Origin: Ferruginibacter sp.
GTDB lineage: Bacteria > Bacteroidota > Bacteroidia > Chitinophagales > Chitinophagaceae
Direction: 5' to 3'
Assembly: GCA_030831725.1 (NCBI GenBank)
Contig: JAURKN010000162.1
Coordinates: forward strand, 1-12,952
Length of the DNA stretch: 12,952 bases
Part shown: one piece after another, positions 1-7,359 of the stretch
How positions within the stretch are numbered: the first letter of the stretch is position 1
Layout: each line of letters starts with the position of its first letter
Notes under the pieces: generated by a model
Database searches by the model: none
Told to the model about the DNA's origin: nothing
Seen by the model: only the letters and a program-made list of their open reading frames with translations
Made by a program: the position numbers and the translations under genes

Positions 1-1982
1 CCGGTTTTTCTATAATCAGCATAGTCGATGAAAATCGTCATTTCCTGTCCGCCTTCATCTGAGGTGCTCTCTTCTCTGATCAGAAGTCCTGACTTTATGG
101 AATAATTTTCCACAGAAACTTTACCGGAAGGCTTTACAATTTTAAGACGGTACACTTCTTCATCTCCAACTTTTCCGATGCCAAGATAAGAGGTCTGATG
201 GTCGTTTGCGATATAGAATAATTGTGGGATTATTCCTTTATCGTCCTGGGCTTCTTTGACATCCTTGCCCTCCAAATCCGCTTTTTGTCCCATTTGAGCT
301 CTGTAACCTTTCACTCCGTCAAATGAAGACTGCATCACTTTCATTTCACCCATTTTCACTTCGGTGTAATGTTTGTTGGGAGCTGCTTTGATATCAACGC
401 CATCAAAGCTTCTGCCCATGAGTTCCATGGTGAAAGTGGCACGAACAGTGTTCAATTTTTTCACTTCATCTTTTCCTCCGATGGCTTTCAAGTATCCATC
501 GATGATGCTTGCTGCTGAAACTGATTCGCTGTTTTTACCTGATTCAGGAATGTTAACTTCTTTTGGCTTATCTACCACAGGGTTCGCATATTTGTCGTAT
601 TTGCGAACAGGATAACCCAATCGCTCCAGATTAGGCAGAATTTTATTCGCGTTTCCAACTATGACAATCCTTGATTTGTCTTTGCTGAAATAGGTTTGAG
701 ATACACGTTGAACATCAGCTATGCTTACCGCATTTATTTTCTTCAAGAAGGTTCTGTAATAATCTTTCGGTAATTTGTTGATGAGGATATTTGATGCATA
801 GGAAGCCGTTCTTTCAGGATCTTCCATACCCAATGCAAAAAGACCATTGTATTTCGCTTTTGCATTTTTCAATTCTTCATCAGATATTTTTCCTGATCTC
901 ATATTGGCAATCTCATTCATGATCTCAGCTACCGCACTATCGGCTTTTTCACTTCTTACTTGTGCGCTGCTGGTGAACAAAGACTGGAATCTGCCGTTGC
1001 CTACGCGAGAGTAAGATCCATAGGTGAATCCGTGTTTCTCTCTCAGATTCATGAAGAGTTTGCTCTCAGCTCCACCGCCTAAAATTTGATTGGCAACAAC
1101 CAACGCATGATAATCCGGATTGCTTAATGGATTTGAAATCACATTGCTCACATTGATTTCTCCTTGAACTGCGGTAGGCAAATCGATGAAATCAATTTCG
1201 GTTGTGGAAACAAGTGGAGCGTCAGGAATTTTCGCCAAAGTAAGCTTCTTTCCTTTCCAGTCGCCAAATGCTTTCATGGCAAGTTCTTTTGCTTGCTTCG
1301 GTGTGATATCGCCTACGAAAGTGAGATAACTTCTGGATGGTGTGATGTTGTTTTTGTAAGCTTCTTTGATGTCGTTCAGCGTAAGTGATTTGATGCTTTC
1401 TTCTGTTTCAAATTCACCCAAAGCGCTCTCTTTTCCATAGCTGAGTGCGGAAAGAACACGGCCTGAAATCGCTGAAGCATTTTTTTCGGCAGATTTCAAT
1501 CCGGTCAGTTTTTGCGAACGGATTTTTTCAAAAGAGGATTCAGGGAAAGAAGGGTATTTGATGCCCTCGGCAAGAAGCATGAATGCCTTGTCGAAGTAAC
1601 GGGTAAGGGCAGACGCGAAACCGCCACCTGCGTTCAAATTGACATCAGCTCCGATTTGATCGATTTCGAGGTCGAATTTTTCTTTTGTGGTTTTTGTGGT
1701 TCCCTCACCGAGCATTTGTCCCATGATGCCGTTCACACCTGCTTTTGTTCCTTCAACAATCGGTCCTCTGTCTATGCTTAACGTAGCGGATATTTTCGGA
1801 AGTTTATGGTTTTCCACCACGATGATGGTGATGCCGTTTGGCAATGAGTCGATGTAAGGGTCTTTGATGGTGATGGTCGGAGCTGGGCCTGGTTTTGGAG
1901 CCTTGGTCCTATCAATCTTTTGTTGAGCAAAAGTGGCTAGACCGAGCAAGCTGCAACCAATCAGTAATATATTTTTTTTCAT
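1..1982 (-). CDS. M16 family peptidase-like protein, non-catalytic partner (C-terminus cut by window edge)
   Basis: At least 660 residues are visible, reading from ATG at 1982 down to the left edge; no stop is reached. Residues 1-20 form a signal peptide ending in TFAQ, so the product is exported. Residues about 40-460 form two M16 (insulinase/PqqL-type) half-domains. The place where HxxEH would stand reads GIMGQMLGEGT (85-95), so no zinc can be bound there and this copy should be catalytically dead. The second half keeps the family's R...Y substrate-binding motif (REKHGFTYGSY, Arg314/Tyr321 region). Residues about 485-660 are an extra domain beginning IIDGYLKAIGG and rich in beta strands; it resembles the lipoprotein-sorting (LolA-like) domains often appended to Bacteroidota M16 proteins, which is recognition by eye. 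The gene follows the catalytic M16 gene after 86 bp with no TAnnTTTG box in the gap, so the two are probably cotranscribed and form a heteromeric protease. Confidence 0.88.
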   Translation of the reverse strand, partial: MKKNILLIGCSLLGLATFAQQKIDRTKAPKPGPAPTITIKDPYIDSLPNGITIIVVENHKLPKISATLSIDRGPIVEGTKAGVNGIMGQMLGEGTTKTTKEKFDLEIDQIGADVNLNAGGGFASALTRYFDKAFMLLAEGIKYPSFPESSFEKIRSQKLTGLKSAEKNASAISGRVLSALSYGKESALGEFETEESIKSLTLNDIKEAYKNNITPSRSYLTFVGDITPKQAKELAMKAFGDWKGKKLTLAKIPDAPLVSTTEIDFIDLPTAVQGEINVSNVISNPLSNPDYHALVVANQILGGGAESKLFMNLREKHGFTYGSYSRVGNGRFQSLFTSSAQVRSEKADSAVAEIMNEIANMRSGKISDEELKNAKAKYNGLFALGMEDPERTASYASNILINKLPKDYYRTFLKKINAVSIADVQRVSQTYFSKDKSRIVIVGNANKILPNLERLGYPVRKYDKYANPVVDKPKEVNIPESGKNSESVSAASIIDGYLKAIGGKDEVKKLNTVRATFTMELMGRSFDGVDIKAAPNKHYTEVKMGEMKVMQSSFDGVKGYRAQMGQKADLEGKDVKEAQDDKGIIPQLFYIANDHQTSYLGIGKVGDEEVYRLKIVKPSGKVSVENYSIKSGLLIREESTSDEGGQEMTIFIDYADYRKT

Positions 1983-2068
1983 GTTGATCTTTTTGATGTT
2001 TCAATTTTTTTTATCTGACTTTAAGGCTTTCTTCATCAACATTGCATTGATGAGAATGCACTCTTTCA

Positions 2069-3379
2069 TTATTTTTTCGGCAGATAATAAACTACTACTC
2101 TTTGATTTTTGTTCAGGTATTTTTTCGACACTGTTTGAATGTCTTCACGTGTGACTTTTCTCACTTCTTCCAATTCTTCGTTGATGTGGTTTGTGTTTTT
2201 ATTGAAGAAAGTATATCCGTCAGCGAGGTTTTCGGCTATACCGAGCATTTTGGCGTTTTTGCCGATATATTCATTTTCATATTGGTTGCGAATTTTGGTA
2301 AAATCGATTTCGCTGATCAATTCCTGTTGAAGTTTTACGATTTCCACGTCCATGTCATTCAGCAAAGTATCCAATGGTGTAGATCCGTTTGGCAATGCAT
2401 ATGAAATGTATGCTCCGTAGTCTTCCAACGCATAATTGAAGCAACCGACTTGTAAGGTATTCTTTTTATCATCCACCATTTTCTTATACATTCTGCTGCT
2501 TTGTCCGCCACTCAATACGCGAGAAGCCAATTCCAGCGCTGCCACTTCTTTACTTGTCATACCCGGAGTACGGTATGCGGTCATGATGGCTGGTATTTGA
2601 ATGTTTGGATCGTAAGCGGTATCGATGATTTCTGATGTTATCGCATCTTCTTTGATGTTTACTTTTTCAACCGGTGCTCCAGCCGGAATTTCTCCGAAAT
2701 AGTTTTCTACGAGCGTTTTTGTCTTTTCAATTTCAATGTCACCGGCAATAACCATGACTGCATTGTTGGGCACATAGTATTTTTTGAAGAAGGCAATGAA
2801 CTCCTGCAGTGTAGCCGCATCCAGATGTTCCATGCTTCCTATGGGAACCCAGGTGTATGGATGCTTTACGAAGAGCTTTTTCATGACCGCATTCAAGAAA
2901 TTGCCATAAGGTTGATTGTCGACCCTCATTCTTTTCTCTTCCTTTACCACTTCGTTTTGAGTCTTCACCCCAATCTCATTGATCACAGGGTGCATCATAC
3001 GCTCACTCTCCAACCAAAGTCCTGTTTCAAGTTGGTTAGAAGGGAAGAGCTCGTAGTAAAAAGTTCTGTCCTGTGTGGTGTTCGCGTTGTTTTGTCCGCC
3101 ATTGCTGCTGACAATCTTCATGAATTCACCACGCTTGATATTTTCGCTTCCTTCAAACAATAGGTGTTCGAAAAAATGCGCAAAACCTGTACGCTCCGGA
3201 TTCTCATCTTTGCTTCCCACATGGTACATCACCGATACGGCAACGACAGGAGCGGATTTGTCCTGATGAAGGACCACATGAAGTCCGTTTTTAAGATCGT
3301 ATTCTGTGAAGGAAACCTTCTGTGCATGAATTACTCCAGCCGGCAGCAACATGCATAATAACCATTTCATTTTCATCAT
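2069..3379 (-). CDS. M16 family zinc metallopeptidase, catalytic subunit
   Basis: A 436-residue secreted zinc protease. Residues 1-20 are a signal peptide ending in IHAQ. The zinc site HFFEH occupies residues 68-72 (His68, Glu71 as general base, His72), and the downstream acidic ligand lies in NEVVKEEKRM (Glu147/148), about 76-80 residues on, as M16 enzymes require. The second half-domain has the SGGQSSRMYKKMVDDKK region that faces substrate in M16B proteins. The length is that of a single-chain M16B subunit, and M16B subunits commonly pair with an inactive homologue; the next gene downstream is exactly that. The start was taken at the first ATG (3379); a second ATG follows immediately at 3376, and a third at 3370 would shorten the signal peptide n-region only slightly. 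A -7 box TACTTTTG lies at 3410-3403. The substrate is unknown; periplasmic peptide processing or uptake is an inference. Confidence 0.93.
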   Translation of the reverse strand: MMKMKWLLCMLLPAGVIHAQKVSFTEYDLKNGLHVVLHQDKSAPVVAVSVMYHVGSKDENPERTGFAHFFEHLLFEGSENIKRGEFMKIVSSNGGQNNANTTQDRTFYYELFPSNQLETGLWLESERMMHPVINEIGVKTQNEVVKEEKRMRVDNQPYGNFLNAVMKKLFVKHPYTWVPIGSMEHLDAATLQEFIAFFKKYYVPNNAVMVIAGDIEIEKTKTLVENYFGEIPAGAPVEKVNIKEDAITSEIIDTAYDPNIQIPAIMTAYRTPGMTSKEVAALELASRVLSGGQSSRMYKKMVDDKKNTLQVGCFNYALEDYGAYISYALPNGSTPLDTLLNDMDVEIVKLQQELISEIDFTKIRNQYENEYIGKNAKMLGIAENLADGYTFFNKNTNHINEELEEVRKVTREDIQTVSKKYLNKNQRVVVYYLPKK

Positions 3380-3402
3380 ATGATTTTATTTTCTGATTGT
3401 GG

Positions 3403-3410
3403 CAAAAGTA
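3403..3410 (-). promoter_or_regulatory. Bacteroidota -7 promoter element for the M16 operon
   Basis: On the minus strand this reads TACTTTTG, an exact match to the TAnnTTTG consensus of the Bacteroidota housekeeping sigma factor. It lies 23 bp before the ATG at 3379, giving a short leader. A TTTG that could be the -33 element sits at 3439-3436, but the 25-bp spacer is longer than usual and that TTTG is inside the terminator stem of the preceding operon. Confidence 0.55.
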
Positions 3411-3413
3411 AGC

Positions 3414-3444
3414 ACAAAAACTACCCGATTTTGTTCAAATCGGG
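3414..3444 (-). terminator. Rho-independent terminator of the purKE operon
   Basis: Bases 3424-3431 (CCCGATTT) are the exact reverse complement of 3437-3444, with a 5-nt loop, giving an 8-bp stem with four G-C pairs. Read on the minus strand the hairpin is followed by TAGTTTTTG, a U-rich tract. It begins 47 bp after the purE stop codon and precedes the M16 promoter, so it separates the two minus-strand transcription units. Confidence 0.8.
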
Positions 3445-3491
3445 GTTTCTTTACAGGTGGTCTTAAATCAAGTTAAATGGGAATAAGTGAA

Positions 3492-3974
3492 CTATGCCAA
3501 ACGACTGACCATGTCCATTACCTGAGATTCAAGGTCTCGTTTATAGTCGGTCAGTTTTTTTCTGAGTGTTTGGTCGGAAGTCGCAATAATTTGAGCGGCT
3601 AGTATGCCTGCATTTTTGGCCCCGTTCAACGCTACAGTGGCAACCGGAACTCCGCCGGGCATTTGAAGTATCGATAAAACAGAATCCCATCCATCAATGG
3701 AATTGGAGGATTTTACAGGCACTCCAATTACGGGTAATGTGGAATATGAAGCTACCATGCCGGGAAGATGGGCAGCACCCCCAGCTCCGGCGATGATTAC
3801 AGAAAATCCTTTTTCAACGGCCGACTTTGCAAATTGAGCCATCCTGTCGGGTGTCCTGTGTGCGGAAACAATGGTCATCTCGTATGGAATACCAAATTGT
3901 TTCAAGACTTCGGCAGCGGGTCTCATGACTTCGAGGTCGCTTTCGCTCCCCATGATGATGGCAATTTTTGACAT
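3492..3974 (-). CDS. purE: N5-carboxyaminoimidazole ribonucleotide mutase PurE (class I)
   Basis: A 160-residue cytoplasmic enzyme that converts N5-CAIR to CAIR in de novo purine synthesis, using the product of PurK. Diagnostic class I motifs are present: MGSESD at 8-13 (phosphate and ribose binding), SAHRTPDR at 37-44 with the active-site His39, and AGAGGAAHLPGM at 62-73 with His69. The length matches the usual 160-170 residues of bacterial class I PurE, which forms an octamer. Presence of purK directly upstream (26-bp gap) confirms the two-step, ATP-dependent bacterial route, as opposed to the direct AIR carboxylase of class II PurE. The ATG at 3974 places MSKIAIIMGS at the expected N-terminus. 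A terminator follows the gene. Confidence 0.97.
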   Translation of the reverse strand: MSKIAIIMGSESDLEVMRPAAEVLKQFGIPYEMTIVSAHRTPDRMAQFAKSAVEKGFSVIIAGAGGAAHLPGMVASYSTLPVIGVPVKSSNSIDGWDSVLSILQMPGGVPVATVALNGAKNAGILAAQIIATSDQTLRKKLTDYKRDLESQVMDMVSRLA

Positions 3975-4000
3975 AAGAATTTGTTTAAAATCTAATTGAT

Positions 4001-5128
4001 TTAAGATTCAGAACCTGCTTTTAATTTTTGTTTGATTTGTCGTACCCGATGTAACAGTTCTTGCTTTTCTGCACTTAGAATCGTTACATGTCCCATTTTT
4101 CTTCCTGGTTTCACGCTTTTTTTCCCATAAAGGTGTACAAAAACGTTATCCATTCCCAACACATCATTCAGGCCGAAATAGCATACATTTCCATGAGCCG
4201 TCTTTTCGCCCACAATATTCACCAATGCTGAAGGTAGAATCATATCCGGATTGCCAAGCGGGTATCCAAGCAGTATTCTCCAAAGCATATCATATTGACT
4301 AGAAAAATGCCCCTCGATGGTGTGGTGCCCACTGTTGTGAACCCTGGGCGCGATTTCATTGACCAAGACATTACCTTCATTATCTGTAAACAATTCAACA
4401 GCAAACAAACCAGGACTGTTCAGTTTTTTTACCACATTTACGGCAATCGCATCAACAGCCCAAAATATTTTCTCTGGAAGTTGTGCTGGACAAAGCTGAT
4501 GACTCAATAAGTTCAGATCATCATCAAAAACCATTTCCACTGGAGAATAAACGGCGGTTTCTCCTTGTTGGCCGATGGCAACCAAAACGGCGATTTCTTT
4601 ATCGATTTCGACTTTTTTTTCCAAAACAGAGGGTGTGTCGAAGCCGAGTTGAATGTCTTTTTCTGTATGTATGGATTGAACGCCTTTGCCATCGTAGCCG
4701 CCCTCAGCTGTTTTATGAACGGCGGGGAGAAAATCCAAATGCTTGGATAATTCATCTCTTGAATTTGTGATGAAATAAGGCGAAGTGGGAATCTGATTTT
4801 CGGAATAGAATTTTTTCTGACTGATTTTGTTTTTGATGGTCTTAAGGGTCGAAGTTCGGGGTATGATGGTAACACCTTCTTTTTCCAGCTGCTCTAATGC
4901 ATCCAAATTGACATGCTCGATTTCGATCGTGAGCACGTCCACCATCTTGCCAAAGCGATAAACATCTTCATATTGATTGATATCTCCTTGAATGAAACGA
5001 TGGCAGAGGTGAGCGGCAGGAGCATTGGGGTCACTTTCCAAAACAAAAGTCTCAACCGGATAATTAGCGGCGCATTGCAGCATCATTCGTCCTAGTTGTC
5101 CTCCTCCCAAAATACCGGCTTTGATCAT
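4001..5128 (-). CDS. purK: N5-carboxyaminoimidazole ribonucleotide synthase PurK
   Basis: A 375-residue ATP-grasp enzyme that makes N5-CAIR from AIR, bicarbonate and ATP in de novo purine synthesis. The nucleotide-fold N-terminus GILGGGQLGRM spans residues 5-15. The ATP-grasp core includes KTAEGGYDGKGVQ (139-151) and the metal/ATP-binding segment VNEIAPRVHNSGHHT (256-270). The C-terminal PurK domain ends around KMGHVTIL (344-351). The reading frame stays open to 5185, but the start was placed at ATG 5128 because family members begin directly with the (M)IKxGILGGGQ motif; the extra 19 residues have no counterpart and run to the promoter box at 5190-5183. It is the first gene of the purKE operon, with purE starting 26 bp after its stop. 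Confidence 0.96.
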   Translation of the reverse strand: MIKAGILGGGQLGRMMLQCAANYPVETFVLESDPNAPAAHLCHRFIQGDINQYEDVYRFGKMVDVLTIEIEHVNLDALEQLEKEGVTIIPRTSTLKTIKNKISQKKFYSENQIPTSPYFITNSRDELSKHLDFLPAVHKTAEGGYDGKGVQSIHTEKDIQLGFDTPSVLEKKVEIDKEIAVLVAIGQQGETAVYSPVEMVFDDDLNLLSHQLCPAQLPEKIFWAVDAIAVNVVKKLNSPGLFAVELFTDNEGNVLVNEIAPRVHNSGHHTIEGHFSSQYDMLWRILLGYPLGNPDMILPSALVNIVGEKTAHGNVCYFGLNDVLGMDNVFVHLYGKKSVKPGRKMGHVTILSAEKQELLHRVRQIKQKLKAGSES

Positions 5129-5182
5129 GGTGAAGTTCTGATGGTTGAATAAATAAAGGGCGTCTTTTTCTGAAATCCGGCC

Positions 5183-5190
5183 CAAAGATA
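5183..5190 (-). promoter_or_regulatory. Bacteroidota -7 promoter element for purKE
   Basis: The minus strand reads TATCTTTG, an exact TAnnTTTG match, 54 bp before the purK ATG. The bases just upstream are an inverted repeat and not an obvious -33 TTTG, so the promoter may be weak or assisted by a regulator. Confidence 0.5.
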
Positions 5191-5210
5191 AACTTCAATT
5201 TTTTGAAGTT
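5191..5210. repeat. Perfect 8-bp inverted repeat abutting the purKE -7 box
   Basis: The sequence AACTTCAA-TTTT-TTGAAGTT has two perfectly complementary 8-base arms around a 4-base centre. It directly touches the purK -7 element and occupies the promoter spacer, a position suited to a dimeric repressor. No T-tract role as a terminator is likely, because no gene is read into it from either side. Operator function is inference. Confidence 0.4.
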
Positions 5211-5303
5211 CATATTAATTTTCCCATTCCTCTTTGTAAAAGACACCAATTTTAATGCATGTATTCAATGGTTCAATTTTAAGGTCTGTTATGTCTTTTT
5301 TTT

Positions 5304-5311
5304 TATCTTTG
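5304..5311 (+). promoter_or_regulatory. Bacteroidota -7 promoter element for hppD
   Basis: The plus strand reads TATCTTTG, an exact TAnnTTTG match, 53 bp before the hppD ATG and preceded by a run of T. I see no good -33 TTTG at the usual distance. The leader that follows contains an imperfect AT-rich hairpin (5319-5328 pairing with 5335-5345, one bulged C). Confidence 0.5.
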
Positions 5312-5364
5312 GAGATGAATTGAATGAATTTCTTTTCATTCCAATAAAACCAAAATCAAAAAAA

Positions 5365-6495
5365 ATGTCAGTAGAAACCGCTCCTGCAATTTCCGAAAAT
5401 ACACTAGCTGATTTTTTGCCGCTGCATGGAACCGATTATGTGGAGCTTTATGTAGGAAATGCCAAGCAGGCCGCACATTTTTATAAGACTGCCTTCGGAT
5501 TCCAATCCATAGCATATGCTGGACCTGAAACCGGCGTCATGGACAGAGCCAGTTATGTGATTCGCCAGAACAAAATAACTTTCGTACTGACAACACCGCT
5601 GAAAACCAACAATGCAATCGCTGATCATATTTACAAGCATGGAGATGGTGTGAAAGTCCTCGCTTTGATGGTAGATGATGCGACAGATGCCTGGCATCAG
5701 ACCACCAAAAGGGGAGGAAAGACCTATATGGAACCTACAACCCTTAAAGACGAGCATGGCTCAGTAGTATTGAGCGGAATCCATACATATGGGGATACTG
5801 TCCACATTTTTGTTGAAAGAAAAAATTACAACGGAATTTTCATGCCCGGATTCAGAAAATGGGAATCTCATTACAACCCAACTTCCACTGGATTGTTGTA
5901 CGTTGACCATTGTGTTGGAAACGTGGGCTGGAATCAGATGAACCCTTGGGTGAAGTTTTATGAGGATGTGATGGGATTCAAGAATATTCTTTCATTTGAT
6001 GATAAAGATATTTCAACAGAATACTCCGCTCTGATGAGTAAGGTGATGAGCAATGGTAATGGTTTTGTTAAATTTCCCATCAATGAGCCTGCGGAGGGTA
6101 AAAAAAAGAGCCAAGTCGAAGAATATCTCGATTTTTACAATGGAGAAGGTGTTCAACACGTGGCAATAGCGACAGCCAATATCATAGAAACGGTTACAAT
6201 GCTTCAAGAAAGAGGTGTAGAATTCTTGAAAGTGCCAACTTCATATTATGATACTGTGCTAGATAGGGTGGGTCATATTGATGAAGATCTTGCTCCGCTG
6301 AAAGACCTTGGAATACTCATAGACAGAGACAATGAGGGATATTTGCTGCAGATTTTCAGTAAGCCCCTCGAAGATCGTCCGACCTTATTCTTTGAAATCA
6401 TACAAAGGAAAGGGGCGAAAAGCTTCGGAAAAGGTAATTTTAAGGCTCTTTTTGAAGCGTTGGAGCGTGAACAAGAGGCAAGAGGTAACTTGTAA
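5365..6495 (+). CDS. hppD: 4-hydroxyphenylpyruvate dioxygenase
   Basis: A 376-residue Fe(II) enzyme that converts 4-hydroxyphenylpyruvate and O2 to homogentisate in tyrosine breakdown. It has the two-domain vicinal-oxygen-chelate layout: N-terminal domain about 17-150 (DYVELYVGNAKQAAHFY) and catalytic domain about 175-350. The iron ligands are visible as His182 (YVDHCVGN), His265 (VQHVAIAT) and Glu344 (FFEIIQR), nearly the same spacing as the human enzyme (183/266/349). Length and the C-terminal extension after FFEIIQRKG resemble the eukaryotic-like subtype, not the shorter Pseudomonas form. The frame is open upstream to 5203, but the ATG at 5365 was chosen because the extra residues are AT-rich, low in complexity and span the -7 box at 5304-5311. 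No homogentisate dioxygenase gene lies next to it. Confidence 0.97.
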   Translation: MSVETAPAISENTLADFLPLHGTDYVELYVGNAKQAAHFYKTAFGFQSIAYAGPETGVMDRASYVIRQNKITFVLTTPLKTNNAIADHIYKHGDGVKVLALMVDDATDAWHQTTKRGGKTYMEPTTLKDEHGSVVLSGIHTYGDTVHIFVERKNYNGIFMPGFRKWESHYNPTSTGLLYVDHCVGNVGWNQMNPWVKFYEDVMGFKNILSFDDKDISTEYSALMSKVMSNGNGFVKFPINEPAEGKKKSQVEEYLDFYNGEGVQHVAIATANIIETVTMLQERGVEFLKVPTSYYDTVLDRVGHIDEDLAPLKDLGILIDRDNEGYLLQIFSKPLEDRPTLFFEIIQRKGAKSFGKGNFKALFEALEREQEARGNL

Positions 6496-6574
6496 ATCAA
6501 TATTTTATCGGTTTTTTATTCGGAAAATGACTCATAACGAAATAAACCCCAAAGATTTTCGTTTTAATGTTGTT

Positions 6575-7342
6575 ATGAAAAACTATTCCACCCGACTGAT
6601 TATTTTAGCTATCCTGTTTTTAACTGGCAGTTTCAATGCCATTGCACAGGATAATTTCAATGAAAACAACCGAAAGGATAGCCGTTTGGTATCCATTTTC
6701 AACCGCACAGAAGATTCTCTGAGCAAACAGTTTCAGCGTCAAAATCTTGTATGGCCTCCAACCAGCGTCTATCTGAGATCTTTTAAATATGACCGCCAGC
6801 TCGAAGTTTGGGTGAAAGATCAAACTGATGGAAGTTTCAAATTGTTCAAAACATACAAGATCTGTATGCAAAGCGGTACCATGGGACCTAAAAGAATGGA
6901 AGGGGATTATCAGGTTCCGGAGGGATTCTATCACATCAACGAGTTCAACCCGAATAGTAATTATCACCTCTCACTGGGAATCAACTATCCAAATGCATCA
7001 GACAGAATCTTGAGTGATGCGGAAAAACCAGGTGGAGCGATTTACATTCATGGAAATTGTGTTTCTACCGGTTGTATTGCCATAAGCGATGCGCCAATCG
7101 AAGAATTGTATGTATTGGCTTCCGCAGCAAAAAACAGCGGACAAGAGTTCATATCCGTTCACATTTTTCCTGTACGCTATAATGTGAAATCCTCTCTCGA
7201 TCATCTGAATAAAACGATTAAGGACAATGAATATCTTCAGAAGTTCAATGCTAACATCCGCGAGGTATTCGATTATTTTGAAACAGAGAAAGATTTGCCC
7301 ATCATCATGGTCAACAGAAAAGGCGAGTACGTGATAAATTAA
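6575..7342 (+). CDS. Secreted L,D-transpeptidase-fold protein, YafK/DpaA-like
   Basis: A 255-residue exported protein with a YkuD-type catalytic domain (COG3034, YafK-like). Residues 1-25 are a signal peptide (hydrophobic stretch LIILAILFL, end NAIAQ). The catalytic motif is GGAIYIHGNCVSTGCIAI at 153-170, with His159 and the nucleophile Cys167. The preceding segment EGDYQVPEGFYHINEFNP and SLGINYPNASD (109-126 and 133-143) is the YafK-type signature. E. coli YafK (DpaA) cuts the diaminopimelate-lysine link between Lpp and peptidoglycan instead of forming cross-links; which activity applies here is open. The start was set at ATG 6575 since it gives a clean signal peptide; an in-frame ATG at 6527 would add 16 polar residues. 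It lies 79 bp after hppD without a clear promoter, so it may share that transcript. It ends 17 bp before the convergent lysC stop. Confidence 0.88.
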   Translation: MKNYSTRLIILAILFLTGSFNAIAQDNFNENNRKDSRLVSIFNRTEDSLSKQFQRQNLVWPPTSVYLRSFKYDRQLEVWVKDQTDGSFKLFKTYKICMQSGTMGPKRMEGDYQVPEGFYHINEFNPNSNYHLSLGINYPNASDRILSDAEKPGGAIYIHGNCVSTGCIAISDAPIEELYVLASAAKNSGQEFISVHIFPVRYNVKSSLDHLNKTIKDNEYLQKFNANIREVFDYFETEKDLPIIMVNRKGEYVIN

Positions 7343-7359
7343 TTTTTGACAACTTCATA

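Noticed and set aside
2035..2053. A short inverted repeat (CATCAA ... TTGATG) in the 86-bp gap between the two M16 genes.
   Set aside because: The stem is only 6-7 bp, AT-rich, and has no T tract on the minus strand, so neither terminator nor operator is supported.
4513..4875. A 120-residue reading frame on the minus strand within purK.
   Set aside because: It is an alternate frame of purK, which has full family motifs across this stretch; the peptide shows no recognisable domain.
5203..5364. An open in-frame extension of 54 hydrophobic residues upstream of hppD.
   Set aside because: HPPD homologues start near residue 1 of the 5365 ATG, and the extension spans an exact -7 promoter box and T-rich intergenic DNA. 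It is most likely a by-product of low stop-codon density in T-rich sequence.
6496..6574. Possible separate promoter before the YafK-like gene (TAATGTTG at 6566-6573).
   Set aside because: It deviates from TAnnTTTG and lies directly against the chosen ATG, leaving no room for a leader.
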